DNA from: Gemmatimonadaceae bacterium
Lineage (GTDB): Bacteria; Gemmatimonadota; Gemmatimonadetes; Gemmatimonadales; Gemmatimonadaceae
Direction of reading: 5' to 3'
Assembly (NCBI GenBank): GCA_017881585.1
Contig: JADGQS010000008.1
Coordinates: forward strand, 1 to 49,783
DNA length: 49,783 nt
This document shows, one piece after another, positions 15,277 to 23,444 of this stretch (position 1 is its first letter; the number at the start of each line of letters is the position of its first letter). Below the pieces are notes generated by a model. It was not told where the DNA came from. It saw only the letters and a program-made list of their open reading frames with translations, and did no database searches. A program made the position numbers and the translations under genes.

Positions 15277-16311
15277 TTACACCATGGGCTGGCGATGGGC
15301 CGCGGCGTAGCGCCCGGTGGCGAAGTGCTCGAGCTGGCGTTCGATGTCGGTGAGCAGGCCCGACGCGCCGAATCGGAACAGATCGGGCCGCAGCCAGCGG
15401 TCGCCGAGCTCCTCCTTCATCAGGTACAGGTACTCCAGCGAATTCTTCGCCGAGCGAATGCCGCCGGCGGGCTTGTATCCGATCGCGAACCCCGTCTGTT
15501 CGAAGTACTCGCGGATCATGCGCACCATCACGAGCGAGATCGGCAGCGTCGCGTTCACGCCCTCCTTTCCGGTGCTCGTCTTGATGAAGTCCGCGCCGGC
15601 CATCATCGCGACCATCGACGCGCGCGCCACGTTCGTCAGGGTGGCGAGGTCACCGGTCCCGAGGATTGTCTTCATGTGCGATTCGCCGCACGCGTCGCGG
15701 AAGGCGCGGACTTCATCGTAGAGCGCGTGCCAGTTGCCCGTGAGCACGTGGCCGCGCGTGATGACGATGTCGATCTCGCGCGCGCCCGCTGCGACGCTCG
15801 CTTTCACTTCCGCGATCCGCGTGGCGAGCGGAGAGAGCCCGGCCGGGAAACCGGTGCTCACCGCGGCGACCGGAACGTTCGAACCGGCCAGCGCCTCGAC
15901 CGCGACCGCGACGAGCTGGTGATAGACGCATACCGCGCCGGTGGTGATGTGGAGCTGCTCGACGCCAAGCGTGCGCTCGAGATCCGGGCGGATCGGGTGC
16001 ATCGCCTTCGCGCAGAGCCGGCGGACGTTTCCGGCGGTGTCGTCGCCGGACAGCGTGGTGAGATCGATGCATGAGACCGCCCGCAGCAGCCACGCAGCCT
16101 GCCACTGCTTCTTCACCGTGCGGCGGCCGGGCAGCGTGGCCGCGCGCCGCTCGACTGCGCTGCGGTTCACGCGCTGCGCGAGCACGAGGTCGAGATCCAG
16201 GGGCATCCCCGGATTTCGGGTGACGTGCCCGCCGGGAACTTCGCGGCGTTCGTCCGCCGGATCCGGGTCGGCGCCGGCCAGCTTGAGCGCGGCGTGGCGT
16301 GGTGCGGTCAT
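15277..16311 (-). CDS. deoC: Deoxyribose-phosphate aldolase
   Basis: DeoC splits 2-deoxyribose 5-phosphate into glyceraldehyde 3-phosphate and acetaldehyde in deoxynucleoside breakdown. The Schiff-base lysine lies in GADFIKTSTGKEG and the second catalytic lysine in GYKPAGGIRSA; SCIDLTTLSGDDT near the start of the barrel and AREIDIVI are also conserved. The protein is long (344 residues from the ATG at 16311), matching the human-like DERA branch with an N-terminal extension rather than the short bacterial type of about 220-250 residues. In-frame starts at 16341 and 16368 exist; the former overlaps a possible TATCTT promoter box. It is followed after 3 bases by the ALDH16-like gene, so both are co-transcribed. 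Confidence 0.92.
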   Translation of the reverse strand: MTAPRHAALKLAGADPDPADERREVPGGHVTRNPGMPLDLDLVLAQRVNRSAVERRAATLPGRRTVKKQWQAAWLLRAVSCIDLTTLSGDDTAGNVRRLCAKAMHPIRPDLERTLGVEQLHITTGAVCVYHQLVAVAVEALAGSNVPVAAVSTGFPAGLSPLATRIAEVKASVAAGAREIDIVITRGHVLTGNWHALYDEVRAFRDACGESHMKTILGTGDLATLTNVARASMVAMMAGADFIKTSTGKEGVNATLPISLVMVRMIREYFEQTGFAIGYKPAGGIRSAKNSLEYLYLMKEELGDRWLRPDLFRFGASGLLTDIERQLEHFATGRYAAAHRQPMV

Positions 16312-16400
16312 TGGAAGACTCGGGCTGATTGTACGACCCATAAGATAGCGCCTTCGGCGTCCCGCCACGATGTTTACCCCGAACGCGAACTGAGGATACC

Positions 16401-17327
16401 GTGGCCTTTTGTCGAACGATCGCCGCTCTCGCCACCGCCGTGCAGCTGCAGGGCACGCAGCCGGTGCCCGCGCTCGATTCGGCGCGCCTCATCGCGGACC
16501 TCTCCGCGCTCGCCGCCGACTCCATGGAAGGGCGGCGGATCGCCACGCCGGGCGGCGCTCGGGCGCGGGCCTACCTGCTGCGCGCCTTCACGCGGATCGG
16601 GCTCGCCCCCGTGCGCGACAGCTTCCCCGCGCCGTTCGTCGCGAAGACCCGCGCCGCCGAACTCACCGGAGTGAATCTCGTCGGCATGATTCGCGGCACG
16701 AAGCACGCCGACCGCTATCTCGTCGTTTCGGCGCACTACGACCACCTCGGCGTGCGCAACGGGGTCATCTACAACGGTGCGGACGACAACGCCTCCGGCA
16801 CCGCCGCCGTGCTCGCGATGGCGCAGTGGTTCAAGTCGCACCCGCCGGAGAACTCGGTCATCTTCGCGCTCTTCGACGGAGAAGAGACGGGCCTTCTCGG
16901 CGCCAAGGCATTCCTGGAAAAGCCGCCGGTGCCGATCGAGCGCATCGTCGCGAACGTGAACCTCGACATGGTGAGCCGCAACGTGAAGGGCGAGCTGTAC
17001 GCGTCGGGGGCGTCACCATTTCCCGTGATGAAGCCGCTGCTCGACAGCATCGCGGCGATCGCGCCCGTGAAGCTCCTGCTCGGACACGACACCGGGGTCG
17101 GCGAGTCCAACTGGATCCAGCAGTCCGATCAGGGGCCGTTCGACACAAAGAAGATTCCGTTCGTGTACTTCGGCGTTGAGGATCATCCCGACTATCACAA
17201 GCCCGGCGACAAGGTGGAGCACATCGAGCCGGGGTTCTACTACCGGTGCGTTCAGACCATCGCGGAGTTCGTGCGGCGGCTGGATCTTGCCCTCGATCGA
17301 GTGGCGGCGGTCAGGGTTGGGCACTGA
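16401..17327 (+). CDS. M28-family zinc metallopeptidase
   Basis: The protein (308 residues) has the five metal ligands of M28 aminopeptidases: His112 in SAHYDHLG, Asp128 in NGADDNASG, Glu162 in DGEETGLLG (with Glu161 as general base), Asp189 in NVNLDMV and the His of DYHKPGD near residue 260. Binding of two zinc ions and release of N-terminal residues are expected. A GTG at 16401 with GAGGA six bases upstream is the likely start. The N-terminus (MAFCRTIAALATAVQLQG) is moderately hydrophobic and may be a weak signal peptide, since most relatives are exported. It is transcribed alone, divergent from deoC, and is followed by the heptad hairpin at 17331-17458. Confidence 0.9.
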   Translation: MAFCRTIAALATAVQLQGTQPVPALDSARLIADLSALAADSMEGRRIATPGGARARAYLLRAFTRIGLAPVRDSFPAPFVAKTRAAELTGVNLVGMIRGTKHADRYLVVSAHYDHLGVRNGVIYNGADDNASGTAAVLAMAQWFKSHPPENSVIFALFDGEETGLLGAKAFLEKPPVPIERIVANVNLDMVSRNVKGELYASGASPFPVMKPLLDSIAAIAPVKLLLGHDTGVGESNWIQQSDQGPFDTKKIPFVYFGVEDHPDYHKPGDKVEHIEPGFYYRCVQTIAEFVRRLDLALDRVAAVRVGH

Positions 17328-17330
17328 CAG

Positions 17331-17458
17331 GCGACGGGCGACGGGTGAGGGGCGACTTGGTTAGAGGCGACGAGTGAGGAGTGAGGTGACCGTCTCGTTG
17401 CTTCTCGCACGTCGCTCTTCACCAAATTGCCCCTCACCCGTCGCCCCTCGCCGTTTTT
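17331..17458. repeat. Heptad-repeat hairpin and probable terminator
   Basis: From 17331 the sequence reads in 7-mers: GCGACGG, GCGACGG, GTGAGGG, GCGACTT, GGTTAGA, GGCGACG, AGTGAGG, AGTGAGG. The right part reads CCCCTCA, CCCGTCG, CCCCTCG (17430-17450). Bases 17337-17361 and 17421-17445 form a 25-base inverted repeat with two mismatches, and a T5 run follows at 17454-17458. It lies between the convergent M28 gene and the response regulator gene and probably ends transcription on the plus strand. Confidence 0.8.
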
Positions 17459-17463
17459 AGGTG

Positions 17464-18129
17464 CTACTCGAGCAACCCTTGCTCGAGTGCGAGCCGCGTC
17501 AGCCCCGCCACCGTCCGGATGCCGAGCTTTCGCATGAGCGAATCCCGGTGCGCCTCCACCGTTCGTGTGCTGATGCCAAGCTCCGCCCCGATCTCCTTGT
17601 TGGTCTTCCCCTGCGCGATGTGCACGAGTATCTCGCGCTCGCGCCCGGTCAGCACGTCCGTCGCTTGCGCGGGCGCCTCTTCCCTGGCCTCCTTCCCCTT
17701 GCGCAGCGCCTCGGTCATCTGCGCCGCCAGCGCGGGTGAGTAGTAGGTGCGCCCCGCGTGCAGGGCCCGGATTGCCTCGCGGAGCTCCGCCGGCGTCGAG
17801 TCCTTGCGCAGGTAACCGTGCGCGCCGGCCCGCACGCTTTCGAGCACGTATTCGACATCCTCGTGCACGCTGAGCATCAGCACCCGCACGCCGCTCACGC
17901 GCTCGAGCAGCTCGCCCACCGCGTGAAGTCCCGAACCGCCCGGCATGGAGATGTCGAGCACGACGACGTTCGGCAGGAGCTGTGTCGCGCTCGCCACGGC
18001 CTCGGCCCCGCTCTGCGCCTCACCGACCACCGAGAACTCGGTGCCGTCGCTGAGCACGTGGCGGATCCCCTCGCGCACCACGGCATGATCGTCCACCACG
18101 AGCACGCGAATCGATTCAGCACCACTCAT
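17464..18129 (-). CDS. NarL/LuxR-type response regulator
   Basis: The protein (221 residues) has an N-terminal receiver domain with acidic residues Asp13 and Asp14, the phospho-accepting Asp59 (VVVLDISMPG) and a conserved Lys in GYLRKDST, and a C-terminal LuxR-type helix-turn-helix (LTGREREILVHIAQGKTNKE, about residues 158-177, then STRTVEAH). Its ATG overlaps the stop of the histidine kinase gene by 4 bases, so the two are cognate partners. It closes the five-gene operon that also holds pnuC and the NadR-type kinase gene. Targets are unknown. One reasonable guess is the operon itself or NAD-related genes. Confidence 0.92.
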   Translation of the reverse strand: MSGAESIRVLVVDDHAVVREGIRHVLSDGTEFSVVGEAQSGAEAVASATQLLPNVVVLDISMPGGSGLHAVGELLERVSGVRVLMLSVHEDVEYVLESVRAGAHGYLRKDSTPAELREAIRALHAGRTYYSPALAAQMTEALRKGKEAREEAPAQATDVLTGREREILVHIAQGKTNKEIGAELGISTRTVEAHRDSLMRKLGIRTVAGLTRLALEQGLLE

Positions 18130-19442
18130 ACCGAGCTGCCCTCCGAAACGGGAATTCGAATCACGATCGCCACGCCCGCGCCCGGCGAAGATTTCAGGAG
18201 CACCTCGCCGCCGAGCGCGGTGATGCGTTCGCGCATCCCCGCCAGCCCGAGATGGCCCTCGGCCTCGAGGCGCGCGAGCGAGTGCTCGCCGCCGAATCCC
18301 GGCCCGCGGTCGGCCACACGCAATATGACGTCGTCGCTCGTGGCCCGGATCTCCACGTGCGCCGGCGCGTCACCGGCGTGGCGCGCCACGTTCGAGAGCG
18401 ATTCCTGCAGCGCGCGAAAGAGGGCGACCTCGGCTTCGTCGCTGAGCACCGGCAGGGCATCGGGCGCGTCGAGCGTGACGTTCACGCCGCGCCGCTCCGC
18501 GAAGTCCGCCACCATCGATCGAAGCGCCGGCAGGAGTCCGAGGTCGTCGAGCAGGGACGGCCGAAGGTCGTTGGTCACGTTGCGAATGCCGCGCATCCCC
18601 TCGTCCACGAGCTCGAGCGCGCGATCGAGGCGCCGCGCCATCTCCGGTTCCGCGCGCTCGCGCACCACGCCGAGCTGCATCTTCACCGACGCGAACACCT
18701 GCGCGGTCTCGTCGTGAAGCTCGAGCGAGAGGCGTCGCCGCTCCTCCTCGTGCTGGCGCACCATGCGCCGCGAGAGCTGCTCGAGTTCGAGCGTGCGCAC
18801 CTGCAGGCGGCTCGCGAGGTCGGCGTTCACCAGCAGCAGGATGCCGGCGCCCACGGCGAGCAGGAAGAGGATGTCGATGTAGTAGCCCCACGGGCTCCAT
18901 TCGCCGCGCGCCCGCAGGAACGTGTAGTCGAGATGATGCAGGCCCCAGAGCAGGAAGGTCCAGCCGAGCAGCGTGCTCGCGCCGCGCGTCTCGTCGCGGC
19001 GATAGCGCAGGAGCACGATGCCGGTCCAGAGCGTGGCCGCGGAGAGGAACATCACGGCGGGGACCGCGGCGAGCACGAAGTTCTCGAGCCGGATCACCGC
19101 GACGTAGCTCCAGAGCAACGGGAACGCCACGAGGAGCCAGTAGCGGCCCTTCCACGCCGCCGCGTGCGAGAACACGATCGCGGCCCAGAGGAGCGCGACC
19201 GCCGTCCAGCCGGTGATGACCTGGTGCCAGAAGAGCCACGCGCGATCGTTGGTGGCGATGAACACCGCGATGACCGTGATGCGCAGGAGGAAGAGCGCGA
19301 ACGCGAGGGCCCACCATCCGAAGTACGGCTGCCTGGTGCGCCGCCATTGCGCCGCGCAGAGGAGCGCGAGCGCGAGCGTGATCGCCGCCTCCAGGATGGC
19401 GGCGGACAACTCGCCGGTGAGCGCCACGGGGAACTCCTGCAT
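18126..19442 (-). CDS. Membrane-bound NarX/DesK-type sensor histidine kinase
   Basis: Starting at the ATG at 19442 (TGATG overlap with the upstream gene) the protein has 438 residues. Roughly the first 205 residues form about seven hydrophobic segments, a 7TM-like membrane sensor. A coiled-coil linker (LELEQLSRRMVRQHEEE) follows, then a HisKA_3 dimerisation domain with the phosphorylated His243 (RLSLELHDETAQ) and a HATPase domain with the N box around LFRALQESLSNVARHA and the G boxes ADRGPGFGG and GHLGLAGMRER. This is the architecture of NarL-partner kinases. The ligand is not visible; because pnuC and a ribosylnicotinamide-kinase-like gene lie directly upstream, a link to NAD precursors is an attractive but unproven idea. 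Confidence 0.9.
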   Translation of the reverse strand: MQEFPVALTGELSAAILEAAITLALALLCAAQWRRTRQPYFGWWALAFALFLLRITVIAVFIATNDRAWLFWHQVITGWTAVALLWAAIVFSHAAAWKGRYWLLVAFPLLWSYVAVIRLENFVLAAVPAVMFLSAATLWTGIVLLRYRRDETRGASTLLGWTFLLWGLHHLDYTFLRARGEWSPWGYYIDILFLLAVGAGILLLVNADLASRLQVRTLELEQLSRRMVRQHEEERRRLSLELHDETAQVFASVKMQLGVVRERAEPEMARRLDRALELVDEGMRGIRNVTNDLRPSLLDDLGLLPALRSMVADFAERRGVNVTLDAPDALPVLSDEAEVALFRALQESLSNVARHAGDAPAHVEIRATSDDVILRVADRGPGFGGEHSLARLEAEGHLGLAGMRERITALGGEVLLKSSPGAGVAIVIRIPVSEGSSV

Positions 19443-19972
19443 CACCGATGCCCCGCCGCGGCGACAAGCGCCGTCGCCGCCGAGAGCGCCGCGCGCTCGC
19501 GCGCCGTGCCGAGGCCCGACACATCGGCGCTCACGCAACCGAACTCCTGCAGTGCGGCCTCGAAGAGCCCGAACATTTCCTGCCGCCGTGCCGGGCGGTC
19601 GCGCACGCCGTCGGCGCTCCACGGGAGATCGGGCGCGCACAGCAGGTAGAGATCGCCGCGGCGCGCGCGCGCCGCGGCCTCGATCCACGCGGGGCATGGG
19701 CCGTAGTAGTGCCGCACGTACACGACCGTGCTGATGAGGTCGGTATCGAGGAGGAGCAGCGGCGGATCCGGCGCGAGCGCGGCGTCTTCCGCGTCGATCG
19801 CGCGCTGCGCGATCAGTGCCGCATCGGTCGCGGTGAGATCGCGCTTCACCTCCTCCGCGTAGAGGCGCGACGTCTCGGGCAGCCACGGTGAGCGGAACCG
19901 GCGCGCGAGCGCGGACGCGAGCGTCGTCTTGCCCGTGCTTTCCGGACCCGTGAGCACGATGCGCCGCGTCAC
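19442..19972 (-). CDS. NadR-type ATPase/kinase (ribosylnicotinamide kinase-like)
   Basis: The 176-residue protein has a Walker A motif, GPESTGKTT (residues 9-17), and the AAA_28/NadR kinase pattern (PETSRLYAEE, then LLLDTDLISTVVY and a LLCAPDLPWSADGVRD segment). This is the C-terminal domain of NadR, which phosphorylates nicotinamide riboside to NMN. The adenylyltransferase domain of classical NadR is absent, so only the kinase step is expected here. The GTG start at 19972 overlaps the pnuC stop (GTGA). Direct linkage to PnuC strongly supports a role in trapping imported nicotinamide riboside by phosphorylation. Confidence 0.85.
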   Translation of the reverse strand: MTRRIVLTGPESTGKTTLASALARRFRSPWLPETSRLYAEEVKRDLTATDAALIAQRAIDAEDAALAPDPPLLLLDTDLISTVVYVRHYYGPCPAWIEAAARARRGDLYLLCAPDLPWSADGVRDRPARRQEMFGLFEAALQEFGCVSADVSGLGTARERAALSAATALVAAAGHR

Positions 19973-20559
19973 GCCGGAACTATGTCCCCGGCAGAAGCAT
20001 GATGTGCCTTGAACGACCGCCGCCACTGCCGGTGGCCCATCACCGCGAGGACGAGGAATCCCGCGTAGAGTCCCGACGTCAGATAGAGGTGCTTGTAGAT
20101 GAACATCCCGATGTAGACGACGTCCACCGCGATCCACACGGCCCAGTTCTCGAGGACCTTCCGCGTCATCATCCACTGCGCGACGAGACTCGTGGTGGCC
20201 GTCGCCGAATCCACGTACGGGAGCGCGGCGTCGGTGAAGCGCGCGAACAGCGTCCCGAGCACCGCGACGCCCACCACGGCGATCGCCGCGAGCGAGATCG
20301 CCATCCTCGGGTCGGCGCGCGACACTTTCAACTCGGTGCGATTCTCGCCGCCGTAGAGCCATTCGTACCATCCGTACAGCGACAGCACGAAGTAGATCAC
20401 CTGCAGTCCCATGTCCGCGTACAGCTTCTGCTCGCGAAAGACCACGAAGTACAGCGCGACGTTCACGAGCGCGGTCGGCCAGCTCCAGATCTTCTGCTTT
20501 ACGCTGAGGTAAACGCTGATGATCCCCGTCGCGACGGCGACCGGCTCGAGCCAGTTCAT
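19969..20559 (-). CDS. pnuC: Nicotinamide riboside transporter PnuC
   Basis: PnuC proteins are small SWEET-like transporters that let nicotinamide riboside enter by facilitated diffusion. The 196-residue product starts [20 protein letters not shown] and contains the typical [17 protein letters not shown] and [22 protein letters not shown] segments; the two Trp-rich motifs are hallmark substrate-site features. About seven hydrophobic segments are seen. The ATG at 20559 overlaps the stop of the M20 gene (ATGA), and its own stop overlaps the start of the NadR-type kinase gene. Transporter and kinase thus form a salvage pair for NAD synthesis. Confidence 0.93.
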   Translation of the reverse strand: MNWLEPVAVATGIISVYLSVKQKIWSWPTALVNVALYFVVFREQKLYADMGLQVIYFVLSLYGWYEWLYGGENRTELKVSRADPRMAISLAAIAVVGVAVLGTLFARFTDAALPYVDSATATTSLVAQWMMTRKVLENWAVWIAVDVVYIGMFIYKHLYLTSGLYAGFLVLAVMGHRQWRRSFKAHHASAGDIVPA

Positions 20560-21899
20560 TTCGCTCCGCCGGAGAGGTAATCGAAGGCGAGGCCCGCCAG
20601 CGCCTTCACGCCCACCGGCAGCGCGTCCTCGTTCACGAAGAACAACGGCGAGTGATTCGCCGCGGCGTCGTCGGCCTTCACGCCGGGCTTGTTGATGCCG
20701 AGGAACAGGAACAGCCCCGGCACCTTCTCCTGATAGAGCGCGTAGTCCTCGCTCGGCATCCATACGGCGTTCGGATTGACCTTGCCGAGCGCGACGCGCG
20801 TGATCGTCGGCGTCATGCGCGCGAGCAGCGCCGGATCGTTGAACACGGGTGACGATCCCGACGCCGCGCCGAAATCCACCGTCGCCGTCGCGCCCGACGC
20901 CCGCGCGATGAGTTCGGCCGTGCGCGTGATCCGCATGTGCACGTCCTCGCGCATCGCCTTGTCGAACGTGCGGACGGTCCCCGTCATCACCACGCTGTCG
21001 GGAATGATGTTGCCGCGCACGCCGCCGTTGATCGTCGCGACGGTCACGACGGCGGGTGCGAGCGTGATGTCCGTCTGGCGCGCCGTGATCGTCTGCAACG
21101 CCGTGATGATCTCGGCCGAGACGACCACCGGATCGACGCCCTTCCACGGCTGGGCGCCGTGCGTCTGCTTGCCCTTCACGATGATCGTGAGGCCGTCCGC
21201 CATCGACATCGCCGCGCCCGGCTTGAAGCTGAGCTTGCCCGGTTCCTCCGGCCACACGTGCAGTCCGAAAATTGCCGAGGGAGCCGGATTTTCGAGCGCG
21301 CCCTCTTCGATCATGACCCGCGCGCCGCCGCGCTCACCCGGCGGCGGTCCTTCCTCCGCGGGCTGGAAGATGAACTTCACCGTGCCGGGGATCTGCGCCC
21401 GCATCCCGGCGAGCACCGTCGCCGCGCCCATGAGCATCGCGGTGTGCGCGTCGTGGCCGCATGCGTGCATCACGCCCACGTCCTGTCCCGCGAACGTCGT
21501 CCGCACCTTGGACTTGAACGGCAGGTCCACCTGTTCCGTGACCGGCAGCGCGTCCATGTCCGCGCGCAGTGCGACCACGCCGCCGGGCTTCCCGCCGCGC
21601 AGCACGCCCACGACGCCGGTCTTCGCGACGCCCTCGCGCACCTCGAGTCCGAGCGACCGCAGGTAGTCCGCGACGATCTTCGCCGTGCGCACCTCGTGGT
21701 TGCCCAGCTCGGGATGCTCGTGAAAATCGCGCCGCCACGTGATCACCTGCGGCATCACCGCCGCCACTCGGCGGTCGATCTCGTCATCGCCGGTCTTCTG
21801 GAGGGCCGCTTGTTGCGATCCGGCGCGCGACGAAGCGGCCGCGAGAATGACGATGGACAGCGCGGCGGCGCGCCGGGCGGAGACGAGTGAATCGCGCAT
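20556..21899 (-). CDS. Exported M20 amidohydrolase (IAA/hippurate hydrolase-like)
   Basis: The protein (447 residues from the ATG at 21899) starts with a signal peptide (hydrophobic core about residues 12-22, then SSRAGSQQ). The M20D amidohydrolase domain shows [18 protein letters not shown], the metal-binding [20 protein letters not shown] with the catalytic Glu, and the FGLHVWP histidine; a dimerisation domain begins near [17 protein letters not shown]. Such enzymes split N-acyl amino acids and related amides. It heads the operon with pnuC and overlaps it by 4 bases. An amidase that frees a pyridine compound outside the cytoplasm would fit PnuC, but this is only contextual inference. Confidence 0.9.
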   Translation of the reverse strand: MRDSLVSARRAAALSIVILAAASSRAGSQQAALQKTGDDEIDRRVAAVMPQVITWRRDFHEHPELGNHEVRTAKIVADYLRSLGLEVREGVAKTGVVGVLRGGKPGGVVALRADMDALPVTEQVDLPFKSKVRTTFAGQDVGVMHACGHDAHTAMLMGAATVLAGMRAQIPGTVKFIFQPAEEGPPPGERGGARVMIEEGALENPAPSAIFGLHVWPEEPGKLSFKPGAAMSMADGLTIIVKGKQTHGAQPWKGVDPVVVSAEIITALQTITARQTDITLAPAVVTVATINGGVRGNIIPDSVVMTGTVRTFDKAMREDVHMRITRTAELIARASGATATVDFGAASGSSPVFNDPALLARMTPTITRVALGKVNPNAVWMPSEDYALYQEKVPGLFLFLGINKPGVKADDAAANHSPLFFVNEDALPVGVKALAGLAFDYLSGGAK

Positions 21900-21901
21900 G
21901 A

Positions 21902-21930
21902 TGACGTTGAGTCCGTTGCCTGGGTATGAT
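21902..21930 (+). promoter_or_regulatory. Candidate osmC promoter
   Basis: TATGAT at 21925-21930, preceded by GGG, is a good -10 box. The -35 position 17 bases upstream (TGACGT, 21902-21907) is weak. Transcription would begin near 21937, leaving a short leader containing the CGGAG ribosome binding site of the osmC-like gene. The M20 operon starts divergently only 64 bases away, so both promoters share this gap. Confidence 0.4.
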
Positions 21931-21963
21931 TGGAGGGTAACCATATCACGGAGATCGCGAAAT

Positions 21964-22389
21964 ATGGACCGCAAGGGAAGCGCAGTCTGGCAGGGCACAC
22001 TGAAGGAAGGGAAGGGCACCGTCTCAACCGAGAGCGGCACGCTGAAGGAAGCGTCGTATTCGTTCACGAGCCGATTCGAACAGGGCGCCGGCACGAATCC
22101 CGAGGAGCTGCTCGCCGCCGCGCACGCCGGCTGCTTCTCGATGGCGCTCTCCGGCCAGCTGATGGGCGAGAAGCTCACGGCCGAACGCATCGCGACGACG
22201 GCGACCGTCACGGTCGAGAAGGTGGAAGGCGGCTTCGGCATCACGCACGTCCATCTCGCCGTTGAGGCGAAGATCGCCGGCGTGGATCAGGCCACGTTCG
22301 AGCGGCTCGCCGGCGAGGCGAAGGCGGGTTGCCCGGTGTCGAAGCTGTTCAACACCAGGATCACGATGGACGCCAAGCTGGTAGGCTGA
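21964..22389 (+). CDS. osmC: OsmC-family peroxiredoxin
   Basis: OsmC proteins reduce organic hydroperoxides with two cysteines. The 141-residue product has both: Cys57 in [12 protein letters not shown] and Cys123 in AGCPVSKLF, with the conserved [10 protein letters not shown] helix before the first. The N-terminus ([18 protein letters not shown]) is typical of the OsmC rather than the Ohr branch. The ATG at 21964 is preceded by GGAG nine bases upstream. The gene lies between the divergent M20 operon and infA and probably has its own promoter. It responds to osmotic or oxidative stress in well-studied relatives; regulation here is not visible. Confidence 0.92.
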   Translation: MDRKGSAVWQGTLKEGKGTVSTESGTLKEASYSFTSRFEQGAGTNPEELLAAAHAGCFSMALSGQLMGEKLTAERIATTATVTVEKVEGGFGITHVHLAVEAKIAGVDQATFERLAGEAKAGCPVSKLFNTRITMDAKLVG

Positions 22390-22405
22390 GGGCGGCCCCG
22401 CTACA

Positions 22406-22432
22406 TTGAACAGGCTGCCCTGTGGCTATAGA
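22406..22432 (+). promoter_or_regulatory. Possible infA promoter
   Basis: TTGAAC (22406-22411) and TATAGA (22427-22432) lie 15 bases apart, a little short for sigma-70. Transcription would start near 22439, giving a very short leader without a clear Shine-Dalgarno sequence before the infA ATG at 22450. Confidence 0.35.
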
Positions 22433-22449
22433 CCTCTGACCCGGATTCC

Positions 22450-22671
22450 ATGGCGAAGGAAGAAGCGATCGAGCTGGAAGGAACCGTCACCGAAGTGCTG
22501 CCGAGCGCCACGTTTCGCGTGCATCTGACGAACGGACATGATGTGCTCGCGACGATGGCGGGCAAGATGCGGCGATTTCGCATCAGAGTGCTGCAGGGTG
22601 ATCGGGTCTCGGTCGAAGTGTCGCCGTACGATTTGAGCCGGGGCAGAATCACTTTTCGCCATAAGAATTAG
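22450..22671 (+). CDS. infA: Translation initiation factor IF-1
   Basis: IF-1 binds the A site of the 30S subunit during initiation. The 73-residue protein is an S1-like OB fold and shows all family blocks: [40 protein letters not shown] and the C-terminal [13 protein letters not shown]. It is not in a ribosomal protein operon here but stands alone between osmC and a repeat region with a strong terminator, so this could be one of several infA copies. No ordinary ribosome binding site precedes the ATG. Confidence 0.95.
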   Translation: MAKEEAIELEGTVTEVLPSATFRVHLTNGHDVLATMAGKMRRFRIRVLQGDRVSVEVSPYDLSRGRITFRHKN

Positions 22672-22680
22672 CGGCGGGCT

Positions 22681-22861
22681 GACAACTCGAACCGGCAGCT
22701 GTCAGCTGCAGGCCTCTGTCTGAGAGCTGTCAACTGACAGCTATCCGCTGACAGCTCCCAGAGAGGAATTCAAAAAGGCAGAGCCAACCCGGCCCTGCCT
22801 TTTCTTGTTTCATCTTTTGGAGCCTTCACCTGACACCTGTCAGCTGAGAGCTCTCAGAAAG
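22681..22861. repeat. Two heptad-repeat blocks (CAGCTG-type units) flanking a terminator
   Basis: Bases 22695-22757 read in 7-mers: GCAGCTG, TCAGCTG, CAGGCCT, CTGTCTG, AGAGCTG, TCAACTG, ACAGCTA, TCCGCTG, ACAGCTC. A second block at 22827-22861 reads CACCTGA, CACCTGT, CAGCTGA, GAGCTCT, CAGAAAG. The CAGCTG core is itself a palindrome, so many alternative hairpins can form. The blocks fill the space between infA and the convergent hydroxylase gene, on both sides of the terminator at 22772-22810. Confidence 0.8.
22772..22810 (+). terminator. Rho-independent terminator after infA
   Basis: AAAAGGCAG at 22773-22781 pairs with CTGCCTTTT at 22795-22803, and GCC with GGC extends the stem inside after one mismatch. 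The loop is short, and a T-rich tail (TTTTCTTGTTT) follows. The A-rich left flank makes it usable from the minus strand as well, ending the convergent hydroxylase operon. Confidence 0.8.
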
Positions 22862-22865
22862 TGAC

Positions 22866-23444
22866 CTACTTCTTTATGAATTCCGTCCTGAAAATCCGAT
22901 CCCAAAACCGCATCGTGACCCCGTAGTTCGTCTCCGGCAGCGCATGATGAATCCGGTGCTGCGACTGGAGATGCCGGAACCACGAATAGCTCAGCTTGTA
23001 GTGATGCAGGCTGTGGTGCATGAAACTGTACGCGATGAAACCCAGGAACCATCCGGCCAGTAACGACGAAAACCCGTGCACGCCGTAGTAGCCGGCCACC
23101 AGGAGCTGCGGCGGCAGGAACAGCAGCGGCGTTACGAACCACGGCATCGCGAGATGCGCGAGCGGATCGTCGTGATGCTTATCGTGTCCGCTGCGCGTGA
23201 GCGCGAAGCCCCAGTGGTAGAGCCAGCGGTGCGCGCAGTATTCCGTGAGCGTCCACACCAACAGCCCCAGCGCGAACATCCCGGCCATCGCGTACACGCC
23301 GTAGCCCAGACGGAATCCATCCCAGCCGATGAAGAACAGCATCAGCGAGAAGTCCACCGCGTACGTCGCCCAGTAATTGGCCTTCGATTCGGAAACGCGG
23401 AGTATCCACGACGTCTGGCTCGTCAGGCGCTGCGTCTCAGGCAC
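22866..23444 (-). CDS. Fatty acid hydroxylase/sterol desaturase superfamily membrane protein
   Basis: These di-iron membrane enzymes hydroxylate or desaturate lipids, carotenoids or sterols. The 192-residue protein carries the histidine-box pattern: HRWLYH, then HDKHHDD, HHSLHHY and HRIHHALPE, interspersed with four or so hydrophobic segments (for example VYAMAGMFALGLLVWTL). This set of His boxes is typical of the fatty acid hydroxylase superfamily. The GTG start at 23444 follows the stop of the 52-residue membrane protein with no gap (TGAGTG), so the two are translationally coupled. The substrate is not deducible; 2-hydroxylation of lipid acyl chains or carotenoid hydroxylation are both possible. 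Confidence 0.85.
   Translation of the reverse strand: MPETQRLTSQTSWILRVSESKANYWATYAVDFSLMLFFIGWDGFRLGYGVYAMAGMFALGLLVWTLTEYCAHRWLYHWGFALTRSGHDKHHDDPLAHLAMPWFVTPLLFLPPQLLVAGYYGVHGFSSLLAGWFLGFIAYSFMHHSLHHYKLSYSWFRHLQSQHRIHHALPETNYGVTMRFWDRIFRTEFIKK

Noticed and set aside
14563-16074. Open frame of about 500 codons on the plus strand across ALDH and deoC
   Set aside because: Antisense shadow of two clearly real genes with strong motifs; translated product is low-complexity and charged.
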